Counted from the first letter of the stretch, positions 13,201-25,449 are shown. The stretch is 64,000 nucleotides of DNA from Ureaplasma miroungigenitalium (GCF_025780085.1 NZ_JAOXHL010000001.1:124001-188000); one strand, 5' to 3'. Notes: generated by a model from the letters alone, not told the origin. Program-made: numbers and translations.

Positions 13201-16200
13201 GCTAGTTTTTTAGCGTTGGCAAATGATGTATCAAAACTTGTTAAATCACCTGTAATTAATTGTTGATAGTACTTGTTGTAAGCTGTTTCTGAAGTATCTT
13301 CTGATTCGTTAACCAATTTCATAACGTGTTCTAAAATATTTTCAAGAGCAGCTTTAAAATCAACTGTTAGTCAAGTATTTTGTTCTTTACTTGTTTTGTC
13401 TAATAATTGTTTTCTTTCAATATATGCTTTAATGATTTTAATCCGTGCAGATAATCGTAGGATTTTTTGCTCTAAAGCTTTAACTTGTCCTAAATTATCA
13501 TTCTTATAATAATATTCTTTCACTTTTGAGTTGTAAGCCAATAATAATTGGATTGTTGCTTTCATTTGTGGATCTGTATCTTCTTTAATTTGTGGATTTT
13601 CTGCATTAGGATCTACTAAGAATTCATCAATTAATAAATGGTCTTTTTGAACCGCTTGAGCTAAGTCAACATAATTCGTTAATAAGCTGTGAATACGAAT
13701 AATTTTGTTTTTATTTGATGCAATCGCTTTTTGATTATCAATGTATTTTTCAGTATGCGTACTTTCATCTTTTAAAGCGTTTAAAATCGATGCAGCATCT
13801 TGATAGTAGAACATATTCATTGCTGTTTTTAATTGATCATAAGCTTTTGAATTATTTTTTAAAAATTCATCTTCAGTACTTGTTAAAACAGCATAATCAC
13901 TTTGATAGTATGCTTGCGCATTTGTTTTATCAAGGATTAAGTCAATTAAGGCTTTTCGTTGTGTATATGTATTATATGTATTATCAAAAGCAATTCCTAA
14001 CTCATTATTAATAGCGTCGTTTAAGCTATTAATTTCTTGTGCGAAGAAGGCTTCGTCAACTTTTTGAGTATTCTCTGGCGTTTTAGGAACTGTATCAACA
14101 ATAATTTTTGACAATAAGAAAGCGTCCTTTTCAAATGTGAAAGGATTAAAGTAACTAGCTGATTGATTTTGTGGATCATTTGCAAATCATCAATAGTTTT
14201 CAGCATTTTCAGTTGCAAAAGTTTTGTCTTCATGAACTGTTTTTCATGTATTCATTGTCACTTCGTTAGTTGGGTTTGTATAACGAGCTTGTTGTCGTTG
14301 ATATAGGTTTAATGCTTTTTCTAACAATAAATTAACCCGACGCAAGTCTAATTCTTTCATTCTTGTTTCAGCTGTAGTTTGACTATTAACTGCTGTGACA
14401 TAGAAGTCTAAATAAGCTTGAGCTTTTGCTTTAGTATCTGTGTTTTGTGCTGCATCAGAAACATCTTTTTTGATTTGGTGATAAGTGTTTGTTGATTCTG
14501 CTAAGTATTTTGTAGCCTTAATGTAATTTTCACGTACTTTTTCAGCTTCACTTAAATCGTTAGCTAAGTCATTTAAAGCGGCCACTGTTTTATTGATATC
14601 TTTATATGTATCAATTTTATCGTAATTATGACGAGCATCAGACGTTGCTTTTTCGATTTCTTTTTTAATACCTTCGATTAAATCTAAATTATCCTTAGCA
14701 ACACTCGCATCTTTTTCTTTAGGGGCATTATCAGCTTGATCTTCTGTTTTTTTAACTGTTTCTGCTAAATTTAAAAGATTGCTTAAGTTTACTTCAACTG
14801 TATTGATGTTGTTTTGGATTTCTACAGCACGTTTTTTTGATTCAGCTAGACTTGGAATTGAACCATCTGGATTAGCTTTACCTAATTCTTTTAACTCTTG
14901 ACGGTACCCAGCAATTAAACCTTTAATTTTACCTTCTAATGTTTCTTCAGATCATAAAGCTTCCTCAACTTGTTTATCGTGAACTTCTGGACGATAAACA
15001 CTCTTGAAGCGGTTTTCAAGTTTGACAATTTCTGCTTCAATCGCTTGTTTTGTGTCGTTTAAATCACCCGCATTATTAAATGAATCGTTTAATTTATTAA
15101 TGTGGTTATTAATTTCTTCGTTTGATGAATTATTACCTTCATCTGTTTTTTCTAATCATGGGTATTTATTTGTATTAGAATCAGCGACTGGTTTATTTTC
15201 GTTTAATGATTTGATTAATTCATCAGTTTTTAAAGCTAATTTTTCACGATCAGGGTTGTTATTAATATTCGTTATTTTTGTAGCAACTTGACGTTGTTTT
15301 TGAATCAATTTATCTAGTTGAGCAATTTTGTTTAACGCACTATTCACAGCAGCTAATTGGTCTGGTTTAGTGACATCAACAACGGTTTTTGTTAATTCGG
15401 CAATTAAACTTTCGTGTACTTCACTCGGTGTTGGGTGTGTTAATTTAATACTACTATATGCATCTAAATTAGCTTCAGTTTCTTTTAATTGATCCACATT
15501 AGCTTTTAGAAGACTCATCTTTTTAACATATAAGTCTTGTGCATATGCTAAATTGATTAAATTAGCAAATTGTTCAACGTAAGCCACATCAATGTTTGCA
15601 TTGAATTTATCACCAACTGGACGATAAGCATTAACTGTTGCATCAGCTTTTTGTTTTGTGTAATTATCAAAGAATCCATTACTTGCATCGTTATGACGTA
15701 AATCACCTATGGTTTTGAAGTGTTTCAGGAATTCTTCTGTATATAATGCTTCGTTTTCATCAATCACACCATCACTAATAATTGTATTGAATCAGTTTTC
15801 TAAAGCAATTAAATAAGGCATCTTTTCACCAGTAGCATTTAAGTCAATCTCGTTAGCTTCTTCATGAGTTTTATTAACAGTGAATAAGTTTTTGATTTTA
15901 GTAATGCTGTCATCTAATGCTGTAGCTGCAGTGTTTTTCTTATAACGGTAAGTTGTCAGATTTGATTGAATATTAATCATCATTCTCGCATATTCATCAA
16001 CGGTTGTTTGTGGATTTTCAATCTTAGCTTGATATTCTTTGATTTTAGCTTGCATTTCTACATCAATTGCTTGGTAGATTAAACGGTTAGGATTATTTGC
16101 GTCCACTTGGATGTTATTAGAATCTAATTTTGTTTGAGCTTGGTCATCTAAATTAATAACCTTGTTTTGATTAATTCTTAAGTTAATTAAACTATTTAAT

Positions 16201-19200
16201 AAGTCTTTAGTTTTTTGTGCGTTATCACGTTTGTTTAATTCTTTGTCTAAATTAATCATTTTTTGAGCACGTTTAAATTCACTATCTGATGCATCGTCAA
16301 ATGCTAATGCATTCGCAACAATAGATTCACCTAGTTCTTTAGCATATTCAGGGTATTTAACAGGTTGGGCACTAGTTAGTTCTTTATAAACATTGAAAGC
16401 TTCTCATAATTTCTTAGCTAAAGCGTTTTGTGAAGCGATACTTGAATCAAGTGCATTTACTTGATCAACTAGTTTGCTTACTTCTTCATCGTTAATGTTA
16501 GGATCAGCGATTTTCGCTGCAATTTCTTGCAATAATTCATTTTTCTTCCGATTAATTAAATCCAATTGTTCTTGCATTTTTTTGTATGGATTTTGTGATG
16601 CATCATCAGGATTAGTAGGTTCGACTTTTAACTTATTTAATTCATAAGTGTCAGCAATTAAACGAGCCTTAGCAATATCTAATTTAATTAATTGATTTGT
16701 CTTGTCAGCTTCTTTTTTTAAGGCTGTTAATTCATCTTTAGAAATAACAGGAATTAATTTATCTTCTTCATTAGAAGCTTGTTGTTTATATAATTTGTTA
16801 AATTTAGCCTTAATTGCGTTTAAAGCTTCTTGCTTAGCAGCAATATCTTCTTTTAAAGTAATTGGGTTAGGGTTTTGAGTGCTTAAATCATTATAAACAT
16901 TTTCTGAATTTAGTTTATTTAACAAGTTTTGTGCTTTTTCAATTTCTGCCGCATTATTAGCAACTGTTTTTTCATATTGAGCAGATAATAAAGCTTCACT
17001 CGCAATGACATCCATTTCCGCACGTAGTTTATTACGGTAAATTTCTTTATCTTTTTCATTTAAATGAGCTGGTGGGTTAATAATATCATTACGTAGTTTT
17101 TCTAATTTCGCTAAAATCTTACCTTCTAATGGTGTTTGTGATTCGTTAGCTACTCTAAAGCTTGAATATGTTTGTTGTACAAGTTTTTTAATACGTGAAA
17201 AATCACTACGCGCATTAAATTCAGCCTTTTCTTTTTGGAACTTACTGAATTCGTCATTCAACTCAATTTGAATCGCTACTAAGTTGTTTTCAGTTGGATC
17301 ATCTAAAGCATCTTTAGCTTGCGCTACTAAGTTATTAATTTTCTTTAAACGCGAAGCGAGTTGGGCTTTAATTTCTTTAACATTACTGCTTTCTTCTAGA
17401 GCATCTAATTCGTTTTGCACTAAACTAGTCAAGCTACCTAGTGAAGCAATTTGCTCAATTTTACTTTCTAAATTCTTTGCGTGTTTCGTTAAATCTGCAA
17501 TTTTCTTTTGTTTTTCTTCTAACGTTAAATCACGGTTATCTTCAATAATGTTCATTTGATTTAAGATAACATCTAATTTATCAATTAATTGTTTTTTAAC
17601 TTTTGCTGTACCTTCACCAACAAATGATTCTTCAGCTTTACCTTTAATCACTTCATTAATGTATTTACGTGATTCTTCTTTTTGACGACTAACACGTAAT
17701 GCGTCATAGAAATCAATTGTTCATAAAACAGCAGTTTTCAATTGATCACGAGTAGCTAATGAATAAGCTGAAGCATATTCTTGATAAATTGGTTGTTGTT
17801 TACTGAACGCTGTTTTAAAATCATCGAGAACAAAATCACCGCTTAATTCCGTTTGAACAAGTGGTAATATTTTGTTTAAAACTTGCTTACAAATCGTACG
17901 AACTTCGTTAATAGTATTATTAATTTCATGAATGCCGGTTTGGTTTAATTTAGCAATATGTTCATTTAGAGCGTTTAAAGTTTCATTTGAAACTTGTAAA
18001 CGACCTAAGTTCTTTTCAATAAATAAAGCTTCATCTTTTAGACGAGTAATTTGTTCGTTATTAAAGTCCATTAATAAGTGGTGGGCATTGATAACAGATA
18101 TCATATCATTTAATTCTGCGATATAAGTTAAGAAATCTTTAAATTGTAAATCATTAACCTTATTTTTTAAAGTGTTAGCTAATTCTGGGCTAATCACATT
18201 AGCTTGTTGTGCTGTTTCGATTTCTTTTTGAGTTTTTAATAAAATGTTATTAGCAACTTTAACTTGGTTTAATTGTTTACTTAACGTATTGTAAGTAGTG
18301 AACAATTCATTAGTTGTTTTTTGTTCAGTCGGTAATTGTTCTAAGATGGTGTCAACTTGTTTTGCTAAAATAGCTGGCAATGTTGATTTAATTGTTTTTA
18401 ATTGGTCAACTAAATCGTTAACTGCTGTGCGAATTTTATTATCATCAACAAAATATGCGGCTACGTTGTTGATAATTAGTGATAAATGGTTTTTAATGAT
18501 GTCAAAACCTGTTGTTTCTTGATTGTTTAGATCAAGCACAGGGATGTCTAAGAAGTTTTGGTTTTTTTGGACAAAGTGAAGTAAATTATTAACTTCTTCA
18601 TTTAGTGTTAATTTGATATCGTTGTCTAATTGACTTGCTGCGATTTCTTTTAAAACTTTATCAAAAACTTTAGTGATTGAACTAAATTTTTCTGTTCGAT
18701 CACTTGTTTTAATACTTGCTTCGTTGTAAACACGATTATAAAGTGTTTCGAATTGTGTAATTTCATCAAAAGTTAAGTATTTGTTTTTTGAAATACCAAT
18801 CATGTATTTTGTTAATTGGTTTAAATCACCAACTTGGTGGTTCATTGATAAACCATATTCGTTTTTATCATACATACGCATAAAAGTAAACATTGTCGTT
18901 TCAAACGGCAATAGTTTACTTTTTTCTTTTTCAAATACTTTAATTATTGTAGATAAAAAACCTTTAATGTTATTGGCATCAAATGTTTCAATGACACTTT
19001 GCGCTTCTGCACGTGTATCTGCAAGAATAAATAAATCTAGATAACGTTGTGCATTAGCGACTGTTGGTTCATTTAATAAAGTTGTACGTAATTCTAATTC
19101 CGCTAATTTATTTCTTTGTTCAACCATCAATTTAATTGGTGATTGTTCGTTAGCTAATAATTGCTTAGCATATAAAATAGCTTTTTCTATTGGTTCACGT

Positions 19201-19424
19201 TCAGTTAGATTTTTGTCTGTAATAAACTTATCAGCTGCATTTTTTTGTTGATCTAATTCATCAAAAATATGACCTGTTTTAATCTTACTATCTAATTCTG
19301 TTTTTGAATTTAATAATAAAGGAACGGCAATAGCAGCAGCAATCGCTGGAATTGCTAAAGCAGCCGCAATTCCTAAACCTATTTTTAATTTTCTTCTTTT
19401 GTTTTTGTTTGTATTATTGCTCAT
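10287..19424 (-). CDS. Giant helical surface protein B (3,045 residues), paralogue of A
   Basis: Also one continuous code-4 frame, checked across all gaps, ending at TAA 10287. The N-terminus MSNNTNKNKRRKLKIG is followed by a hydrophobic Ala-rich segment (about residues 15-38), an uncleaved signal anchor. Residues about 40-2,500 are predicted helical, low in aromatics, with tryptophans tending to mark the start of a new helical stretch. The C-terminal 550 residues are beta-rich. The block around residue 2,690 (QFAFLVK ... KIKVNLMYEYVPP) matches FAFTAIDKK ... LKFKIYFEYKPS at a nearly equal position in protein A, so the two arose by duplication. A 14-base gap with an embedded ribosome binding site couples it to gene A. 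No known catalytic motif was seen. Confidence 0.9.
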
Positions 19425-19437
19425 ATGAATTCCCTAC

Positions 19438-19683
19438 CTATTTATTAAAATAACCTAATAAACCGTGAGCACGTTGATCAACGGTTCAAATTAAGCCATC
19501 CGTATTTGTATTTTCATAAATATAAAAGTCTGCGATGAACGCAATTAATACAGCGATTCCGACTAAAAAAATGAAAATAAAAATTGAAAAAATTATTCAT
19601 CCGGCAAGATGCTTTTTCGTAGCTGGATCTCTGTTGTACGAATAATTCTGTTTAGCTTTTGGTTTGTTTACATTTTGACTCAT
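19438..19683 (-). CDS. Small single-pass membrane protein heading the giant-protein operon
   Basis: An 81-residue protein starting at ATG with an AAGGAG site. It has a basic, polar N-terminus (residues 1-27), one strong hydrophobic segment (about 28-52, IIFSIFIFIFLVGIAVLIAF) and a short outer tail ending GLLGYFNK. An in-frame TGA gives Trp. Its TAG stop lies 13 bases before the start of giant gene B and overlaps that gene's ribosome binding site, so the three genes form one transcriptional unit. It is not recognisable by family. The conserved linkage suggests a membrane partner, chaperone or anchor for the giant proteins, which is inference only. Confidence 0.72.
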
Positions 19684-19743
19684 AAAAACTCCTTAATAAC
19701 CTATATACATCGTATTAATCAATTTCGTCTAAAAAATGTATAT

Positions 19744-19749
19744 ACTATA
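19744..19749 (-). promoter_or_regulatory. Possible -10 box of the giant-protein operon
   Basis: TATAGT on the minus strand, about 60 bases before the first gene of the operon, with a weak TGATTG 16 bases further upstream. Tentative. Confidence 0.3.
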
Positions 19750-19884
19750 TTATTTGATTTTAACACAATCATTAGTTTTTAAAAAATTAATCAACATATT
19801 TACTAGATATATTTTTCCGATTAATATCGGCATTTTATGCATTTTTAATGTCAGATAATCAACTTCTCGTCTCTTAAGAAACAA

Positions 19885-19917
19885 AAAAAAGAAAAAGCGG
19901 ATTTCTTTTTCTTTTTT
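19885..19917 (-). terminator. Terminator of the lipoprotein gene
   Basis: A 13-base A/G-rich arm and its perfect complement flank a 7-base loop. On the minus strand it ends in a T run, 22 bases beyond the TAA of the lipoprotein gene. The stem is AT-rich, so termination may be leaky. Confidence 0.55.
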
Positions 19918-19939
19918 AGATATTCATTGGAGGTATTTT

Positions 19940-22195
19940 TTAGTTTTCTTGTTTTTGTTTTGTTTCAAAAACAACAACACTTGGTCTTTCGTGTAAATAT
20001 GATTTGGCTTTGGACATTGCTACAATAGTGTCGTGTCCTAGGAATTCAACACCATTATTTGAATATCCCGTTTCAAATAATGATACAAGTTCTTCGCTGC
20101 CTTTAGGGTCTTGTTTTAACATATTAAAATCACTCATCACAAAGCATAGTCTTTCATTTGATTTTAATGTGTTTGCAATATTTGGAATATAAACATTTTT
20201 GAAAACTAATTGTTTATTGGTTTGTAATTCATTAATTATATTTTGGATATCTGTTGATTCTTTAATACTTGTATGGCATATTTGTTCATCAAAGAATGAT
20301 AAATTAGCTGGTTTATAACGTAATCCGTTAGCAGGGTTTTGCAGTTCTTCATCAGATTTAATGTAATCTTTGCTAGCAGTATCGGGTTCATAACTAAAGG
20401 TATTGTGTTCAGTTAATTGAATTAATTGAAAATCAGCAATTATTTCAACTAGTTTTTCTGCATATTTTTCTTGAGTGTATTTTCCGTTATCAAATTGAAC
20501 ATTAGAAATGAAAATATCTACATGGTCATTGTCCACAATTTTATATGTTAAAACAGAATTTAAATTAACATCACTATCTACTTGACCTAATTTTAATGTC
20601 TTGTCTGTAGTCATTAAACCACCTATTGTGTGGAAGGTTTCCACTGGGCGTGCTTCTATAAATTTAGCATATAGTTCATTTATCATTGTTGCATAACCAC
20701 TATCAAGTGTTTCTAAACTAATGTTGTTTTTATTATTGGCAAATAATTGTGCAATCTCTTGAGCCAATGCTTTAGCTGCCGCAATTTCTTGGTCATTTGT
20801 TTGTGGTTTAGCTTTTAATTCAGCCATTTTTTTGTTTATCAGTAATAACTGTTCAGTGATTGCTATATGTGATGATAGACGTTTAATTGCTAGTTTGCTT
20901 GTTTGTGAATTAGTTACTTCGTTTTCAGCAATTTGGTAAACATTAGTCAGATTAGTCTTTAAACTATTCTTAAATGTTTCATCTTCTAAAGTATCTAATT
21001 GGGTTTGTAAGGCTGTATATTTTTGCGTTAAATCTTCATATTCTTTTGGTTTATGTTGTTTGAAGTGGCGTTGTAAAATCGACTTTTCTAATATTTTAGA
21101 AGTTTGCTTGTCGTAAGTAATCGTATATTTAACAATGATTTCAGAACCTTCTTTCGCCGCACTAATGAACTTAAAATCATTAATCTCTGGATTAGAGTAT
21201 TCAAAAATAATATCATTCTCTGTAATAACTTCTGGGACATCTTCAAAGTAAACATTATCTTGATTAACAAACTTAACTGTTGTGTTTTGATTAAATTTAT
21301 CTCATTCCATTGGTTTTGGGTTGTAAGGTTCAGGTTCATCTTCACTAACTTGTTTAAAAACTGAACTACTGATTTTAATAGTTAAATCACTTGATTTTTG
21401 TCCATTTTTTTCTAGTTGATAAACAACTATATAATTTTGATCATCTTTATTAATATTTTGAATATGAAGAAGTACACCAGGTGGTACAACAGTGTCTAGT
21501 GCTTCTTTTTCAGTGATTGCATCCGCAAATAACGTATTACTGGCATCATGGTAACTAATAACTACTTGTTGATTTAATGCTTGAAAGTCAATTTGTTCTA
21601 CTTCTGTAGATTTAAATCCATCCTTGGAAATTAGATAATTGAAATCTTCTGATACTTGTTGATTTTTTTCTAAATGATAAATCACTTTTAAACCATCAGG
21701 TGTTTTAACAACTTTTTTGATTGTATAGTTAAATGATTCATCTGCTAATTCCACGATTACATCGTTTATGACAAAATCATTAAATGTATCAAAAACAATT
21801 TGATCAGCATTTTTATAACTCATTTTTATTGTCGTTTTGGCTGGGGTAAAATTAATAACCTTCGCATTTTCCTCATCGATAATAGTTTGATGCGCTACAT
21901 ATTGTTGAATTTCTTCTTCCATGGCTTTCATGGCAGCTTGTATTTTTAATGCTTTCGTTTTTTCGTTTGTCTCATTAATTTGTTCAACTAAAGCCTTGTG
22001 GTGTTCGATGATTTGGTTAATCTTTTCGCTATATTTATGATTTACATATTTTGTTGTATATTCTACACACAACTTGTTGAAATCAAATAACGATATGTTT
22101 GTTTCTGGTTTGCAGGCTACTAGGACACTGGCCATAGCACTTGCACCGATTAAGCCCACTAAACCAAAAGCTAAAACACGCTTATTTTTCTTCAT
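19940..22195 (-). CDS. 751-residue lipoprotein with three repeated domains
   Basis: A lipoprotein signal is clear: MKKNKR, a hydrophobic core and a lipobox VLVAC with the acceptor Cys at 28. A helical stretch follows to about residue 110. Three repeats of about 90 residues then run from about 113 to 385. Each ends in a similar strand pattern (GLKVIYHLEKNQQVSEDF; YIVVYQLEKNGQKSSDL; IIVKYTITYDKQTSK), which resembles the mollicute 'lipoprotein-associated' repeat family (Lipoprotein_17 type). A second helical linker leads to a C-terminal domain (about 500-751) containing CFVMSDFNM and HERPSVVVF, faintly like the DFN and SDHxPV motifs of EEP-fold nucleases but without the usual catalytic residues. 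The frame is continuous; the only in-frame TGA breaks are Trp. Surface exposed; function unknown. Confidence 0.85.
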
Positions 22196-22312
22196 AATAT
22201 CTCCTTAACAAATTTCTAAATAATATTTTATTTTAATCTATATCCCTGTAAATATATGTAATAGTGCATCGAAAAAAACTTTTTGTTTGTTTTTTAAAAA
22301 ATAAATAGCATA

Positions 22313-22340
22313 AAAAAACTAAGCACGAAGCTTAGTTTTT
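22313..22340 (-). terminator. Terminator of the amt pair
   Basis: CTAAGC and GCTTAG arms extended by A/T pairs around a 5-base loop, followed on the minus strand by a T run. It lies 16 bases after the stop codon of the second amt gene. Confidence 0.8.
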
Positions 22341-22356
22341 GTTTGTTTGATAAAAA

Positions 22357-23880
22357 TTAATGATGATTTTCTTCTGTTTCGTGGTGTTTTGAAATTAATT
22401 CGAAACGTTCTTTTTTTGTTACATAGCCTGCTAATTTTTGGTAAACCTTTTGGTTATCTTCTTTTTGAGCATCCATAATTTCTTGTGGAGTAACAACTAA
22501 GAAGTCCATTGAATAAGCGTCTTCATCATGCAATAAGTAATCGATGTGTCCCAGTTGTTCATGAACATTTAAACGTGGTTTAGTAATCAATACTAAAACT
22601 GATGTAAAGGCAAAAGCATAAGCTGCTGCTAAAGCGACTGCTCCAATTTGTAATCCAAATAAAATACCATATTCGTCACGTGGTGAATCAATTACACTAT
22701 AGATAATTGTTGGGTTAACAGCTTTAGCTGCGAAAGCACCGATTAAGATTGAACCAGTTACTCCCCCCATACCGTGGACAGCTCACACTTCTAGTGAGTC
22801 GTCAATTTTTGAATGGTGCATCAGACGCGCGCATCCATAACAAATGACACTAGCTGCGAAACCGATCACTGGGGCACTTCAAATTGGTACATATCCAGCA
22901 GCTGGAGTAATTGTTGCTAATCCTGCAATAGCTCCAGTTACAATCCCAACAGAACTTGGTTTGTGTTTCTTTGTGAAGATTGTTTCAAAAATCATTCACA
23001 TTACCATGGCAGTTCCCATGGCAATAATTGTATTAATTCATGATGATGTAGCTACTGTGGTAGTGGCTGCGTCTGTTTTTTGGAAAGCAGAACCACCCAC
23101 ATTGAAACCAAATCAACCTAGGAATAATAGAGTTGCTCCAATAATTGTCATTGGAATGTTGTTTTGTTTAACTTTTTCGTTTTTTAATGTATAACGTTTA
23201 CCTAATACAAACGCCGCTGCTAAGGCACCGAATCCAGCTGTTACGTGGATCACAATTCCTCCCGCGAAGTCTAAAACTCCAGCTTCAGCTAAGAATCCTT
23301 GACCTCAAATTCAGTGTGCGAATGGAATGTAAATTAAGTATTGTCATAGCACTAAGAAAATTAAATAGTTTTTAAATTTCATACGGTCTGCGAAAGCCCC
23401 AACCATTAAAGGTGGTGTAATAATCGCAAATGCTAATTGGTAAGCAAAGTATAAAATCAATGGTACTCCATTTGTGAAATTAGCAAATACTAATCCCACA
23501 GGGCCTTGTCAGCCACCTGCAAATAGCAAGTTTCTGAAAGCGAAGTATGTTGAAGGATCTCCGATGATCCCTTTTCCAACTGAAGGACCAAACGCTAAGC
23601 TAAAGCCCCCAAAAATTCAAATCAATGTTGTAATTCCTAATGACGCTACACATTGATTAATAATTGTTAAAGTCGATTTACGACGAACTAAACCCCCGTA
23701 AAATAACCCTAATGCTGGTGTCATTAATAATACAAATACAATTGCTAAACTTGCTAATAAGGTATTTGTGGCATTAAAACCAACTGCTTCTAATGCTTCT
23801 TGTGAAGCGTTAGCTGAGATGTACGTTAAATTATGAATAACGTGCTGTGCGCCTTCGTTTCATTGATAACTATTTGACAC
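22357..23880 (-). CDS. amt: Ammonium transporter, downstream copy
   Basis: A 507-residue Amt/MEP/Rh-family channel with about eleven membrane helices conducting ammonia/ammonium. Family signatures visible: GLFYGGLVRRKS near the N-terminus, the FGGFSLAFGP block, HWIWGQGFLAEAGVLDFAGG, VHVTAG-type segment and EVWAVHGMGGVTGSI near the C-terminus. The cytosolic tail, ending in KHHETEENHH, differs completely from that of the upstream copy. The start is uncertain: no ATG precedes the conserved region, so I chose GTG (residues MSNSYQWNEG); a second GTG lies three codons upstream. It follows the other amt gene by 48 bases on the same strand. In ureaplasmas ammonium handling is tied to urease-driven ATP synthesis; no urease gene is in this window. 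Confidence 0.93.
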
Positions 23881-23928
23881 TTCAATCACCAACCTTTAGA
23901 TTTTCTTTATGTCATTTAGAGAACATAA

Positions 23929-25449
23929 TTAATGTGCTCGTTCTTCTTTGTGTTTTAATTCCACGTGGTTTTGTTTGTTTAATACAATAATGTTATCAGC
24001 TACACCAAAGACAGCTTCTCAACGTTTGTTATCAGCTACCATCTTTTCAGCTAATTCTTTTTCTGTTGGTAAGACAAAGTCAAATGAGTAAGCATCTTCA
24101 CCGTGAAGCATGTAATCAATGTGTCCTAATTGTTGACGAACACTTAGACGTGGTTTAGTAATTAAAACAAGTAATGCAGTAAAGGCAAAAGCATAAGCTG
24201 CTGCTAAAGCGACTGCTCCAATTTGTAATCCAAATAAAATACCATATTCGTCACGTGGTGAATCAATTACACTATAGATAATTGATGGGTTAACAGCTTT
24301 AGCTGCGAAAGCACCGATTAAGATTGAACCAGTTACTCCCCCCATACCGTGGACAGCTCACACTTCTAGTGAGTCATCAATTTTTGAATGGTGCATCATA
24401 CGTGCACATCCATAACAAATAATACTTGCAGCTAAACCAATTACTGGTGCACTTCAAATTGGAACAAATCCTGCTGCTGGGGTAATAGTTGCTAACCCTG
24501 CGATTGCTCCAGTTACAATACCGACTGAAGTTGGTTTGTGTTTCTTTGTGAAGATTGTTTCAAAAATCATTCACATTACCATGGCAGTTCCCATAGCAAT
24601 AATTGTGTTAATTCATGATGATGTGGCAACAGTTCATGTGGCTGCATCAGTTTTTTGGAAAGCAGAACCACCAACGTTGAATCCGAATCATCCAAAGAAT
24701 AACAATGTTGCTCCAATAATTGTCATTGGAATGTTGTGCGGACGGTTTTTGTCAGTTTTTAAAATGTATCGTTTACCAAGAACAACAGAAGCAGCTAAAG
24801 CTCCGAATCCAGCTGTTACGTGGATCACAATTCCTCCCGCAAAGTCTAATACTCCTGCTTGTGCAAGGAATCCTTGACCTCAAATTCAGTGTGCAAATGG
24901 AATATAAATTAAATATTGTCATAGCACTAAGAAAATTAAGTAGTTTTTAAATTTCATACGGTCTGCAAAAGCCCCAACCATTAATGGTGGCGTAATAATT
25001 GCAAACGCTAATTGGTATGCGAAGAATAAAATCAATGGCACACCGTTTGTGAAATTAGCAAATACTAATCCCACAGGGCCTTGTCAGCCATCTGCAAATA
25101 GTAAGTTTCTAAACGCAAAATATGCAGATGGATCTCCGATAATACCCTTGCCCACTGAAGGGCCGAAAGCTAAACTAAAGCCTCCGAAAATTCAAATCAA
25201 TGTTGTGATTCCTAACGAAGCAACGCATTGATTAATAATGGTTAACGTAGATTTTCGACGTACTAACCCACCATAGAATAATCCTAGAGCGGGTGTCATT
25301 AGTAAAACAAAAACAATTGCTAGACTCGCTAGTAGTGTGTTTGTTGAGCTATACCCCACTGCTGCTAATGCTTCTTTATCAGCGAAAGCATTTACAAAGG
25401 ATAATTCATGACTGGAGAAGAAAATCTCTTTATCAACACCTAAAGTCAT
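23929..25449 (-). CDS. amt: Ammonium transporter, upstream copy
   Basis: A 506-residue Amt channel, the tandem paralogue of the next gene. It begins MTLGVDKEIFFSS at an ATG with an AGAGGT site. The conserved core (GLFYGGLVRRKS, FGGFSLAFGP, GMGGVTGSILIGAF) is nearly identical to the other copy. N-terminal leader residues (1-35) and the cytosolic tail after LSVRQQLGHIDYML (ending KHKEERAH) are distinct, so the two may differ in trafficking or regulation. TGA codes for Trp at several places. The stop is TAA at 23929. No GlnB/PII-type regulator lies next to it, unlike the usual amtB-glnK arrangement of bacteria. Confidence 0.95.

Larger units (their letters stand above)
22357..25449 (-). repeat. 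Tandem duplication of amt (unit about 1,575 bases)
   Basis: The two amt genes lie head to tail and align with a constant offset of 1,575 bases over their membrane-spanning region. Identity varies along the length. A 197-base stretch (22604-22800 against 24179-24375) differs at one base only, while flanking coding regions show many silent differences. Confidence 0.9.

Noticed and set aside
1018-19424. Apparent string of about twenty short frames separated by stops
   Set aside because: Every break is TGA in one common frame per gene; with UGA as Trp they are two intact giant genes, not pseudogenes.
21088-21364. Long alternative frames on both strands inside the lipoprotein gene
   Set aside because: They lie within the lipoprotein coding frame, have no ribosome binding site and show low-complexity composition; they are shadows.
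22844-25231. Plus-strand open frames across the amt genes
   Set aside because: They are antisense to the conserved Amt frames and repeat in both copies only because the genes are duplicated.
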